DNA of 5,923 bases from an uncultured Eubacteriales bacterium. Its GTDB lineage: Bacteria; Bacillota; Clostridia; Oscillospirales; Oscillospiraceae. The stretch covers positions 1-5,923 of the forward strand of contig UROL01000124.1 in assembly GCA_900549495.1 (NCBI GenBank). Direction: 5' to 3'. Position 1 is the first letter of the stretch, and every line of letters begins with the position of its first letter. A model generated the notes under the pieces. That model did not search any database. It was not told the DNA's origin and worked only from the letters and a program-made list of their open reading frames with translations. A program made the translations under genes and the position numbers. Shown here piece after piece: positions 1 through 5,874 of this stretch.

Positions 1-60
1 ATAACGAATGTCCCGGTTGAATAGGACAGTGTCCAACATGATACCATTCATCGAATAGCT

Positions 61-109
61 CACGCCCATAACGTTCGGGCGGATGCTATCCGCCCCTACG
101 GTTGGCGTG
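61..109. repeat. REP-like compound palindrome
   Basis: The core is a perfect 8-bp inverted repeat, GGGCGGAT (77-84) and ATCCGCCC (88-95), around a 3-base loop. It is framed by a shorter AAC/GTT pairing (70-72 with 101-103) and an outer CACGCC (61-66) / GGCGTG (104-109) repeat, so the whole element can fold as a nested hairpin. No T-tract follows, which argues against a simple terminator. GTAGGGGCGGAT...ATCCGCCC motifs are, as I recall, abundant intergenic repeats in Oscillospiraceae-type genomes; that family assignment comes from memory and only one copy is present here. The palindrome itself is certain, its mobility or function unknown. Confidence 0.6.
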
Positions 110-151
110 TTCAAAAACGGTTTCTGAGCGGTATCGAATCGGGCAGGTTAG

Positions 152-204
152 GGCAGTGCCGTATCGGTACAATGTTCGCAGCGTCATTGTCCGACGGCAC
201 TGCC
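152..204. repeat. Long imperfect inverted repeat upstream of the thiT promoter
   Basis: Arms 152-174 and 185-204 pair over 20 bp: an 11-bp block (GGCAGTGCCGT with its complement), a 2-base bulge at 163-164, CGG with CCG, a 1-base bulge at 168, and ACAATG with CATTGT, closed by a 10-base loop (175-184). It ends 13 bases before the thiT -35 box. The bases that follow (209-215, ATATTTT-like) are only weakly T-rich, so it could be the terminator of an upstream gene outside the window, or a second repeat element. The pairing is seen directly; the role is inferred. Confidence 0.6.
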
Positions 205-217
205 GCCAATATTTTCC

Positions 218-246
218 TTGACAATTCGTTCATATCCGACTATAAT
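218..246 (+). promoter_or_regulatory. Sigma-A type promoter of thiT
   Basis: A perfect TTGACA (218-223) and a perfect TATAAT (241-246) are separated by exactly 17 bases. Transcription should start near 252-254, about 20 bases before the TPP aptamer, so the riboswitch and its terminator lie in the leader. A consensus promoter of this strength fits a gene controlled downstream of initiation by attenuation. Confidence 0.92.
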
Positions 247-270
247 ACCCACGACGCAAAAGCAAATAAG

Positions 271-360
271 TCTTCGGGGTGCCGGACGGATCTGGCTGAG
301 AGTGAGCTGTGTGGCTCTGACCCGTGAACCTGATACGGTTAATACCGTCGGAGGGAAAGA
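271..360 (+). ncRNA. TPP (THI-box) riboswitch aptamer
   Basis: The conserved THI-box elements occur in order: GGGGTGCC near 277-283, CTGAGA (296-301), a variable P3 hairpin (GAGC 304-307 with GCTC 314-317), ACCCG (320-324), GAACCTGAT (326-334), the P5 stem ACGGT-TAAT-ACCGT (335-348) and GGAGGGAAAG (350-359). Closing stem P1 is formed by TCTT (271-274) with AAGA (357-360). It lies between a consensus promoter and a thiamine transporter gene, the expected setting. Binding of thiamine pyrophosphate is known for the class; switching by transcription termination is inferred from the hairpin that follows. Confidence 0.96.
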
Positions 361-372
361 TGCACGATAAGA

Positions 373-431
373 ATACCGCCATGCGGTATCGCATTGCACC
401 TGGACGGGTTTGCAATGCGATTTTATTTTTT
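373..431 (+). terminator. Riboswitch expression platform with intrinsic terminator
   Basis: The terminator is a 9-bp stem, CGCATTGCA (390-398) with TGCAATGCG (411-419), a 12-base loop and a T-rich run (421-431) that ends just before the thiT Shine-Dalgarno. In front is a perfect 7-bp hairpin, ATACCGC-CAT-GCGGTAT (373-389). An alternative 5-bp hairpin, ATGCG (381-385) with CGCAT (390-394), would use the first five bases of the terminator's 5' arm and would also break the 373-389 hairpin. This gives a plausible antiterminator. GCACC (396-400) could also pair with GGTGC in the aptamer's 5' strand. TPP binding would then favour termination; the exact alternative fold is inferred. Confidence 0.85.
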
Positions 432-445
432 GGAGGTATTCTTCT

Positions 446-997
446 ATGGAAAAATCTCATCAGAAGGTGCGGATGCTCACCGAGGGCGCTGTCTGCATCG
501 CCCTGGCTGAAATCCTCAGCTTCCTGCCCCTGTACAAAATGCCCTGGGGCGGCTCTGTAGACCTGGCCATGCTGCCCATCATCCTGTACTGTGTCCGCTG
601 GGGCTTCGGTGCCGGTATGGTAGCCAGCTTCGCTCATGCTGTGCTCCAGATGCTGTTTGAAGGCGGTATCGCCATCGGCTGGCAGAGCATCCTTGGCGAC
701 TTCATTGTTGCCTACACCGTGCTGGGTCTGGCTGGCCTGTTCAAGGGCAAGTTCTTCCTGGGCACCGTGGTGGCTTGCGTGGCTCGCTTCCTGGTTCACT
801 ATGTTGTGGGTGCTACCATTTGGGCAGAGTATATGCCCGAGACCTTCTTCAACATGACCATGACCACTCCCTGGATTTACTCCGCCCTGTACAACGCCGC
901 TTATATGCTGCCCGACATGGTGGTGATTCTGGTCATCGGCGCCATCCTGCTGAAGACCCCCGCAAAGAAGTACATCACCGGTCAGGATCTGACCTAA
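446..997 (+). CDS. thiT: ThiT, thiamine-binding S component of an ECF transporter
   Basis: This 183-residue integral membrane protein is the substrate-capture subunit of an energy-coupling-factor importer. It binds thiamine outside the cell and works with a shared EcfA-EcfA'-EcfT module that is not in this window. The N-terminal MPWGGSV block (residues 32-38) with the following AMLP is typical of ThiT. His118 and Trp126 (eight apart), and Tyr145 and Asn150 (five apart), fit the spacing of thiamine-contacting residues in the lactococcal protein; Asp85 may stand where that protein has Glu84. About six hydrophobic segments cover the length. GGAGG at 432-436 lies nine bases before ATG 446; an earlier in-frame ATG at 410 falls inside the terminator stem and is unlikely. 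The gene is single, TPP-riboswitch controlled, and closed by a terminator. Confidence 0.94.
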   Translation: MEKSHQKVRMLTEGAVCIALAEILSFLPLYKMPWGGSVDLAMLPIILYCVRWGFGAGMVASFAHAVLQMLFEGGIAIGWQSILGDFIVAYTVLGLAGLFKGKFFLGTVVACVARFLVHYVVGATIWAEYMPETFFNMTMTTPWIYSALYNAAYMLPDMVVILVIGAILLKTPAKKYITGQDLT

Positions 998-1000
998 ATG

Positions 1001-1027
1001 AAAAGCCGCCCTGCCGGGGCGGCTTTT
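1001..1027. terminator. Bidirectional terminator between thiT and spoVAC
   Basis: AAAAGCCGCCC (1001-1011) pairs perfectly with GGGCGGCTTTT (1017-1027) across a 5-base loop. The A-run on one side and the T-run on the other let it act for thiT on the plus strand and for spoVAC on the minus strand. It lies in the 41-base gap between the two convergent genes. Confidence 0.92.
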
Positions 1028-1038
1028 ACTATACCATT

Positions 1039-1479
1039 TTACCATGGGGCGGTGAACAGCCAGTAGATTAGTCCATACACCGCACTGGCGCTGAGCCCAT
1101 ACACAATCACCGGCCCGGCAATGGTAAACATTTTGGCCCCCACACCCAGGATGAAGCCCTCTGTCTGAAACTCCACGGCGGAGGCTGCCACGGCGTTGGA
1201 AAATCCGGTAATGGGCACCAGCGTTCCGGCACCGGCGTATTTTGCAATGTCGTCGTACACACTCAATCCGGTGAGCAGGGCGGACAGCCCCACCAGGGTG
1301 ATGGATACCCAGGCGGCGGCATCCTGCTGGGGAAGCCCCAGGCCGGTGTACCAGTTCAGCAGGAGCTGCCCTAGGGTGCAGATCAGCCCGCCGGATACAA
1401 AGGCAAACAGGCAGTCCTTTACAATGGGCGATTTGGGGCTCTTTTCCTTCACCAGCTTTGCATATTGCTTGTCATTCAT
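1039..1479 (-). CDS. spoVAC: Stage V sporulation protein AC (SpoVAC)
   Basis: This 146-residue membrane protein belongs to the SpoVA channel in the inner spore membrane, which moves calcium-dipicolinic acid into the forespore and releases it on germination. Family marks are the N-terminal basic PKSPIVKD stretch (residues 15-22), GGLICTLGQ (30-38), the KYAGAGTLVPITGFSNA block (80-96), EFQTEG (103-108) and LGVGAKMFTIAGPVIVYG (111-128). The N-terminal extension and length favour SpoVAC over the shorter, related SpoVAE. The start is set by GGAGGGA (1486-1492 on the minus strand), six bases before ATG 1479. spoVAC is usually followed by spoVAD and spoVAE; here a terminator and convergent thiT follow instead, so this copy stands alone. 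It implies a spore former. Confidence 0.93.
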   Translation of the reverse strand: MNDKQYAKLVKEKSPKSPIVKDCLFAFVSGGLICTLGQLLLNWYTGLGLPQQDAAAWVSITLVGLSALLTGLSVYDDIAKYAGAGTLVPITGFSNAVAASAVEFQTEGFILGVGAKMFTIAGPVIVYGLSASAVYGLIYWLFTAPW

Positions 1480-1716
1480 TCAAAATCCCTCCATACAGGA
1501 AATTGTCCCCATTTTTTCTGGTTTCACACAGGCGCAGCGGCGAGAGGGAGCAATCGGCGCATAGCTTTTGCCTTTCCCTGCCTGTTGCCAGAGGAAAACG
1601 TTATCAGAAATTATTATGGAAAGGCCCCAGCGCCGCCTTTTTGGCGGAAACTATGGAAGAGAAATGACGAATCTGTTAATTTTATTTGAAATCCCTGGGA
1701 ATAATACCAAATGCAC
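1480..1716. other. Divergent intergenic region, no gene seen
   Basis: Between the starts of spoVAC and the VTT-domain gene I find no supported gene. It carries the spoVAC ribosome binding site, a possible forespore-type -10 (GGGGACAATT on the minus strand, 1510-1501), a small 5-bp hairpin CCGCC-TTTTT-GGCGG (1633-1647) and a TCCCTGGGA palindrome (1692-1700). Open frames of about 70 codons exist on the plus strand but lack ribosome binding sites and recognisable protein features. Confidence 0.5.
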
Positions 1717-1745
1717 TGGAAACGGACAAAATGGTTTGCTATAAT
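1717..1745 (+). promoter_or_regulatory. Extended -10 promoter of the VTT-domain gene
   Basis: TATAAT at 1740-1745 is preceded by TG at 1737-1738 (extended -10). A partial -35, TGGAAA (1717-1722), lies 17 bases upstream and matches TTGACA at four of six positions. Transcription should start near 1752, leaving a leader of about 40 bases. This places the in-frame ATG at 1711 upstream of the transcript and rules it out as the start if this promoter is the one used. Confidence 0.7.
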
Positions 1746-1781
1746 ACGGGATACATCAAATTTGGTGCAATTTATTTCTCT

Positions 1782-1787
1782 GGGAGG
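1782..1787 (+). promoter_or_regulatory. Ribosome binding site that decides the VTT-gene start
   Basis: GGGAGG ends one base before ATG 1789, too close for normal initiation there, but ten bases before the in-frame GTG 1798. Spacing therefore favours GTG 1798, although ATG 1789 cannot be excluded. Confidence 0.6.
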
Positions 1788-1797
1788 AATGGTTGAA

Positions 1798-2514
1798 GTG
1801 CCCGCTTCAAAGAAAAAAGAAGGCCAATCGGATGCAAAGCGGCTGCGGCTGGCGGAAATCCTGATGGGCGTGGTATGGCTGGCCATCATTGTGGCTTGCC
1901 TGGTGTATAAGGAAGATTTTACCCTGGAGGATATTCTGAACTATACCCCCCGGCAGCCGGCTTTGGCGGCGCTGGTGCTGATTGCGCTGTTTGCGGTGAA
2001 GAGCTTGAGTATTTTCCTGTACAGTGGCTTCCTGTATGCGGCCAGCGGCATCCTGTTCTCCCTCCCGGTGGCGATTCTTATCAATATCATTGGTACGGCG
2101 GTGATGGTCAGCATTCCCTATTGGATGGGGAAGAGGCTGGGCAGCCGGGCGGCGCAATATGTGGTGGACCACTATTCCAAGGCCTCCATGCTCCACCAGA
2201 TGCGTAGCGGCAATGATTTCTTCTTCGTGCTGATTACCAGACTTTTGGGAATCCTCCCTGCGGATGTGGTTAGTGCCTACATGGGGGCGGTGGGTATCCG
2301 ATACCGGGATTACCTTCCGGGCTGCCTGCTGGGTTTTTTGACCACCTGCATTCTGTTCCCCATTATGGGCATGAGCATCTCCGATGTTACCTCGCCCCAG
2401 TTTCTGATTGCCGCCGGAATAGAACTGGCTGCCATGCTGACCTCCTGCATTGTGTTCCATTTTTATCGCAAGAAGCACTTTGCCCTCAGCAGCAAGCCGG
2501 GGGAGATGGCATAA
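1798..2514 (+). CDS. TVP38/TMEM64 family (VTT-domain) membrane protein
   Basis: This is a 238-residue protein if it starts at GTG 1798 (241 from ATG 1789), with a basic cytoplasmic N-terminus (KKKEG, KRLR) and about six hydrophobic segments near residues 20-37, 54-75, 76-108, 141-164, 172-193 and 202-222. The central part has the VTT/SNARE-associated layout: SGFLYAASG (76-84), then GTAVMVSIPYWMGKRLG (99-115), an amphipathic stretch, and LITRLLGILPADVVSAYMGAVG (145-166). The last matches the re-entrant region with its conserved Arg and Pro seen in DedA and TVP38 proteins. Relatives are implicated in lipid scrambling or membrane homeostasis; the substrate of this one is unknown. It is monocistronic, with its own extended -10 promoter and a strong terminator. 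Confidence 0.85.
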   Translation: MPASKKKEGQSDAKRLRLAEILMGVVWLAIIVACLVYKEDFTLEDILNYTPRQPALAALVLIALFAVKSLSIFLYSGFLYAASGILFSLPVAILINIIGTAVMVSIPYWMGKRLGSRAAQYVVDHYSKASMLHQMRSGNDFFFVLITRLLGILPADVVSAYMGAVGIRYRDYLPGCLLGFLTTCILFPIMGMSISDVTSPQFLIAAGIELAAMLTSCIVFHFYRKKHFALSSKPGEMA

Positions 2515-2516
2515 CA

Positions 2517-2550
2517 AAAATCCGTCTGCCAATGCAAGCAGACGGATTTT
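2517..2550. terminator. Bidirectional terminator between the VTT gene and the LysR gene
   Basis: AAAATCCGTCTGC (2517-2529) and GCAGACGGATTTT (2538-2550) form a perfect 13-bp stem with an 8-base loop. The A- and T-runs at its ends serve both convergent genes, whose stop codons lie within a few bases on either side. Confidence 0.93.
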
Positions 2551-2552
2551 CT

Positions 2553-3446
2553 TTAGCCTTCCCGGAATTCCTTCTCCACGCAGAATTTCAGGACAGAATC
2601 GATTTGCGGAGAAATCCACTTGTCCCGGTGGTGGAGCAGCTGCTTCCAGATGGTTACCTGGATTTCCGGTATATCCAGGTAAAGGAGCTTCCCGGCCTGG
2701 CGGGCTTTTTCCGTGACGAAGTCCGGCAGGAAGGAAACCCCGGTGCCCTTGCACACCATGTCACAAATCAAGTGGGGGTTTCCGATTTCCAGCACAGGGA
2801 TGATTTCCAGGGAGCGCTGGGCCAGCTGCTCGTCCAGAAAGCGACGGTAGCTCATGCCCTTTTCCGTGAGGATGAAGGGCTGCCGGATGAGCTCCTCCAA
2901 GGAAATTTTCCCGGACTTAGCCAGGGGAGAGGCGGCGGAAACCACAAAATGATTTGCTACCTTTTCCTCCCGGACGATGACATACTCGGTGTCGTAGATA
3001 TGGCTTTCCAGGGTCAAAATGGCGTCCACCTCGTTGTGGTCCAGCAGGCGGAACATATCCTCGGTGCCGCAGGAGACAATTTTCAGGCTGGTGCCGGGAT
3101 TTTTCTGCATGAAATCCTGAAAATTATCCTCCAGCAGGGAATTGCACAGGGAGTCTGCAATGGCAATCCGCACCCGGACAGCCCGTGTGCTGTTGGTTTG
3201 CAGATTTTGCTTCAGCTCAGCGGTCATCTTGCCAATTTGCTGGGCGTAGGCCAGTACCTCTCGGCCCTTGTCCGTCAGAACCACTGTGCGGTTGATTCGC
3301 TCGAAGAGGGGAAAGCCCAGCTCCTCTTCCAGCTGGCGGATTTGAAAGGAGATGGTGGACTGGGAGCAGCCCAATGTCTGCCCCGCCTTGGTGAAGCTGC
3401 CCAGCTGGGCAACATAGGTGAAGGTGGTCAGATTCTTCAAATCCAT
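2553..3446 (-). CDS. LysR-family transcriptional regulator
   Basis: This 297-residue protein has the usual LysR length. The N-terminal winged helix-turn-helix spans about residues 1-62 (FTYVAQLGSFTKAGQTLG, then SQSTISFQIRQLEEELG and LFERINRTVVLTDKG), followed by a linker helix and a periplasmic-binding-like effector domain from about 90 to 290 (for example VRIAIADSL, GTGVSFLPDF). The ATG shares its A with the TAA stop of sdaA (TAATG), and AGGAGGAAG lies just upstream inside sdaA, so it is co-transcribed and probably translationally coupled to the serine dehydratase. Many LysR genes are divergent from their targets; this one is downstream in the same operon. A role in sdaA or amino-acid control is inferred from context only, and the effector is unknown. 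Confidence 0.92.
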   Translation of the reverse strand: MDLKNLTTFTYVAQLGSFTKAGQTLGCSQSTISFQIRQLEEELGFPLFERINRTVVLTDKGREVLAYAQQIGKMTAELKQNLQTNSTRAVRVRIAIADSLCNSLLEDNFQDFMQKNPGTSLKIVSCGTEDMFRLLDHNEVDAILTLESHIYDTEYVIVREEKVANHFVVSAASPLAKSGKISLEELIRQPFILTEKGMSYRRFLDEQLAQRSLEIIPVLEIGNPHLICDMVCKGTGVSFLPDFVTEKARQAGKLLYLDIPEIQVTIWKQLLHHRDKWISPQIDSVLKFCVEKEFREG

Positions 3447-4657
3447 TATTTCTTCCTCCTGGTGTATAGCCGCGCCAGGCCGCCCTCGCTGGTTTCCCGG
3501 AACCGGGTGCTGAGGTTGATGCCGGTCTCATGCATGGCACGGCACACCATATCATAGCTGATGTTCCGGGAGCCGGTGAGGAAGTAGCTCAGGTTGCAGG
3601 CGTTCATGGCCCGCATGGCGGCCACGGCGTTGCGCTCGATGCAGGGAATCTGCACCAGCCCGCAGATGGGGTCGCAGGTCAGCCCCAGGTGATGCTCCAT
3701 GGCTACCTCGGCGGCGTACTCCACCTGGTCCAGATTCTGGTTGTACAGCTCTGCCAGGGCGGCGGCGGCCATGGAGCAGGCTGTGCCAATCTCCGCCTGG
3801 CAGCCGCACTCTGCCCCGGAGATGGAGGCATTGCTCTTGGTCAGGTTGCCGATGATTCCGGCGGTGGCCAGCCCCCGGCAAATCTTCTGGTCTGTAAAGC
3901 CCCGGGTCACCTGGGCATATTTCAGCACCGCAGGCAGCACCCCGCAAGCCCCGCAGGTGGGGGCGGTGACGATGGTACCGTTGTCGGCGTTCTGCTCTGC
4001 CACGGCATAGGCAAAGGCGGCAATCTGCTGGAATTCATTCAGGGCGGGCAGGTCGGCATCCGGGGCTTGCTCGTATAGATATTTGGCCTTGCGCTGCACA
4101 TTCAGCCCACCGGGGAGCACACCGGAGGCGGAGAGCCCCTCGTCGATGGAGCGCTTCATTACCTGCCAGACCTCCATGAGGAAATTCCAGATTTCCGGCC
4201 CCTCGTTCAGCTCCACGTAGTCGCTGAGGGTCTGAATGTAGCGCCATTTGCAGAAGTCGGCAATCTCCGCAAAGGAATGCTCCACATATACCTCTTCCTG
4301 GCTGCTTCCTTTCCGACCGGGAATGCGAATATCACCGCCGCCGATGGATTCCACCCGGAGCTTCGCCACCTCCTCGCCACCCCTCAGGGCGATAAAGTCC
4401 AGGGTGTTTGGGTGGGATTCCGGCAAAGCCTCTTGGGAGAAGACCACCTCTGTAGGCAGAGGCGCCAGGGTATCCCGCAGCACCCGGTCGGTGCCATGGC
4501 CTACGCCGGTCTTGCTGAGAGAGCCGTAGAGAATTACCCGAAAGGCATCTGCCTCGGGATGCTCTGAACGGAAGAGCTTGGCCGCCCGCTCCGGCCCCAT
4601 GGTATGGGAAGAGCTGGGGCCCTTCCCGATTTTATAAATCTCTCGAATGGATTTCAT
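3446..4657 (-). CDS. sdaA: Single-chain iron-sulfur L-serine dehydratase (L-serine ammonia-lyase)
   Basis: This cytoplasmic enzyme deaminates L-serine to pyruvate and ammonia using an oxygen-sensitive [4Fe-4S] cluster. Its 403 residues join a beta-type domain (about 1-125; GPSSSHTMGP 13-22, YGSLSKTGVGHGTD 44-57, SIGGGDI 104-110) to an alpha-type domain (about 130-395; TAPTCGACGVLPAVL 231-245, GCQAEIGTACSMAAAAL 285-301, LTCDPICGLVQIPCIERN 326-343). Cys286, Cys328 and Cys339 have the 42- and 11-residue spacing of the cluster ligands in the Legionella enzyme. It is shorter than the roughly 455-residue E. coli SdaA, mainly in the beta part, and ends in RRKK without the C-terminal Cys of that type. 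AGAGGTG (minus strand, 4668-4662) supports ATG 4657; a frame extension to 4741 has no family similarity. It is first in an operon with the LysR gene. Confidence 0.94.
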   Translation of the reverse strand: MKSIREIYKIGKGPSSSHTMGPERAAKLFRSEHPEADAFRVILYGSLSKTGVGHGTDRVLRDTLAPLPTEVVFSQEALPESHPNTLDFIALRGGEEVAKLRVESIGGGDIRIPGRKGSSQEEVYVEHSFAEIADFCKWRYIQTLSDYVELNEGPEIWNFLMEVWQVMKRSIDEGLSASGVLPGGLNVQRKAKYLYEQAPDADLPALNEFQQIAAFAYAVAEQNADNGTIVTAPTCGACGVLPAVLKYAQVTRGFTDQKICRGLATAGIIGNLTKSNASISGAECGCQAEIGTACSMAAAALAELYNQNLDQVEYAAEVAMEHHLGLTCDPICGLVQIPCIERNAVAAMRAMNACNLSYFLTGSRNISYDMVCRAMHETGINLSTRFRETSEGGLARLYTRRKK

Positions 4658-4687
4658 AGAGCACCTCTGTATCTTCTGGATATCACC

Positions 4688-4716
4688 ATAGTACCACGAA
4701 AATGAGGAAAGCGCAA
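4688..4716 (-). promoter_or_regulatory. Probable sdaA-lysR operon promoter
   Basis: On the minus strand, TACTAT (4693-4688) is preceded by TGG (4696-4694), an extended -10. TTGCGC (4716-4711) lies 17 bases upstream and matches the -35 consensus only in TTG. Initiation near 4681 would give a leader of about 24 bases. No clear LysR-type operator (T-N11-A with dyad) was identified with confidence. Confidence 0.5.
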
Positions 4717-4778
4717 GGCAGGGAAGAGAGAAACAACGCACATAGCTTCATTTTTAACCGGAATTCTTATGAAAATAC

Positions 4779-4807
4779 TATACATCCCTTGACAGACGTG
4801 GTATAAT
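4779..4807 (+). promoter_or_regulatory. proS promoter, extended -10
   Basis: A perfect TATAAT (4802-4807) is preceded by TG at 4799-4800, an extended -10. TATACA (4779-4784) is 17 bases upstream and matches -35 at four of six positions. A perfect TTGACA also occurs at 4789-4794 but only seven bases from the -10, too close to be used with it. The leader would be about 55 bases. Confidence 0.75.
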
Positions 4808-4827
4808 ACAACGAAACAATCGTCTAA

Positions 4828-4846
4828 AAATCCGCAATGCGGATTT
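4828..4846 (+). promoter_or_regulatory. Leader hairpin of proS
   Basis: AAATCCGC (4828-4835) and GCGGATTT (4839-4846) form a perfect 8-bp stem with a 3-base loop, eight bases before the Shine-Dalgarno. It lacks a T-tract, and the leader is far too short for a T-box, so it may stabilise the mRNA or affect translation. The function is unknown. Confidence 0.5.
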
Positions 4847-4867
4847 GCAATACAGGGAGGAAAGAAA

Positions 4868-5874
4868 ATGGCCAAAGAAAAAAAGGTTGAGCAGATTACC
4901 GACATGGAGGTGGATTTTGCTCAGTGGTTCACCGACGTGTGTAAAAAGGCACAGTTGATTGACTACACTTCCATGAAGGGTGTGTTTGTGTATCGCCCCT
5001 ATGGCTATGCCATCTGGGAGAATATGCAGCATATTCTGGATACGGAGTTCAAGAAGGTGGGCGTTCAGAATGTGTATATGCCCATGCTGATTCCGGAAAG
5101 CCTGCTGCAAAAGGAAAAGGACCATGTGGAGGGCTTTGCTCCCGAATGCGCCTGGGTGACCATGGGCGGCAACGAGAAGCTGGAGGAACGCTACTGCATC
5201 CGTCCCACCTCTGAGACGCTGTTCTGTGACCACTTTGCCCAGGTGATTCAGTCCCACCGCGACCTGCCCATGAAGTATAACCAGTGGTGCAGCGTGCTGC
5301 GTTGGGAGAAGACCAGCCGCCCCTTCCTGCGTCACCGGGAATTCCTGTGGCAGGAGGGTCACACCATGCATTCTACCTCTGAGGAGGCCAAGGCCTTCAC
5401 CGAGCAGATGCTGAACCTGTATGCCGACTTCTGCGAGAATGTGCTGGCAATGCCGGTTACCCGTGGTCAGAAAACCGAGAAGGAGAAGTTCAACGGTGCA
5501 GAAGCTACCTATACGGTGGAGTGCATGATGCACGACCGCAAGGCGCTTCAGGCAGGTACGTCCCACTATTTCGGTGACGGCTTTGCCAAGGCTTTTGACA
5601 TCACCTTTGCAGACAAGAACAATCAGCGTACCAACCCCTTCCAGACTTCCTGGGGTGTGTCCACCCGTCTGATTGGCGGCATCATCATGACCCACGGCGA
5701 CAACAACGGTCTGGTGCTGCCCCCCAAGGTTGCCCCCATCCAGATTGTGATTCTGCCTGTTGCGCAGCATAAGCCCGGCGTGCTGGAAGCCGCTGCCAAG
5801 CTCAAGGAGCGGCTGGAGAATGCCGGTTTCCGGGTGAAGATGGATGATTCCGATAACTCCATGGGCTGGAAGTG
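4868..5874 (+). CDS. proS: Prolyl-tRNA synthetase, archaeal/eukaryotic type, 3' truncated by adapter
   Basis: This cytoplasmic class II synthetase charges tRNA-Pro with proline. It shows [12 protein letters not shown] (42-53), the proline and ATP pocket motif RPTSE (112-116), motif 2 [20 protein letters not shown] (145-164) and motif 3 [20 protein letters not shown] (263-282) with LPPKVAP (284-290). The anticodon-binding domain starts near IQIVILPV (291-298). No bacterial-type editing insertion lies between motifs 2 and 3, so it is the short archaeal/eukaryotic form. GGGAGG (4855-4860) is seven bases before ATG 4868. Only 335 genuine codons remain of an expected roughly 475-480. From 5875 the frame reads into Nextera adapter and reaches an artificial TGA at 5915-5917, so residues after Lys335 should be ignored. 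The truncation is an artefact, not a mutation. Confidence 0.96.

Noticed and set aside
25..327. Plus-strand frame open for about 100 codons across the left end
   Set aside because: It has no start codon until 172 and runs through the inverted repeats, the thiT promoter and the riboswitch aptamer, so the openness is incidental.
230..1045. Long minus-strand open frame opposite thiT
   Set aside because: It is histidine- and glutamine-rich with no family resemblance and is a shadow of thiT and its riboswitch.
1754..1767. CATCAAATTTGGTG dyad near the VTT-gene transcription start as an operator
   Set aside because: It is a short AT-rich near-palindrome with a wobble pair, and such sequences occur by chance; no second copy was seen.
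2532..3557. 341-codon plus-strand open frame opposite the LysR gene
   Set aside because: Its starting region overlaps a terminator and its translation has no domain; the opposite frame is a clear LysR protein.
4808..4867. T-box riboswitch in the proS leader
   Set aside because: The leader is about 60 bases, without the TGGNACCGCG T-box sequence or a terminator; only a small hairpin is present.
4778..5770. 330-codon minus-strand open frame opposite proS
   Set aside because: It is antisense to an unambiguous class II synthetase and has the composition of a shadow frame.
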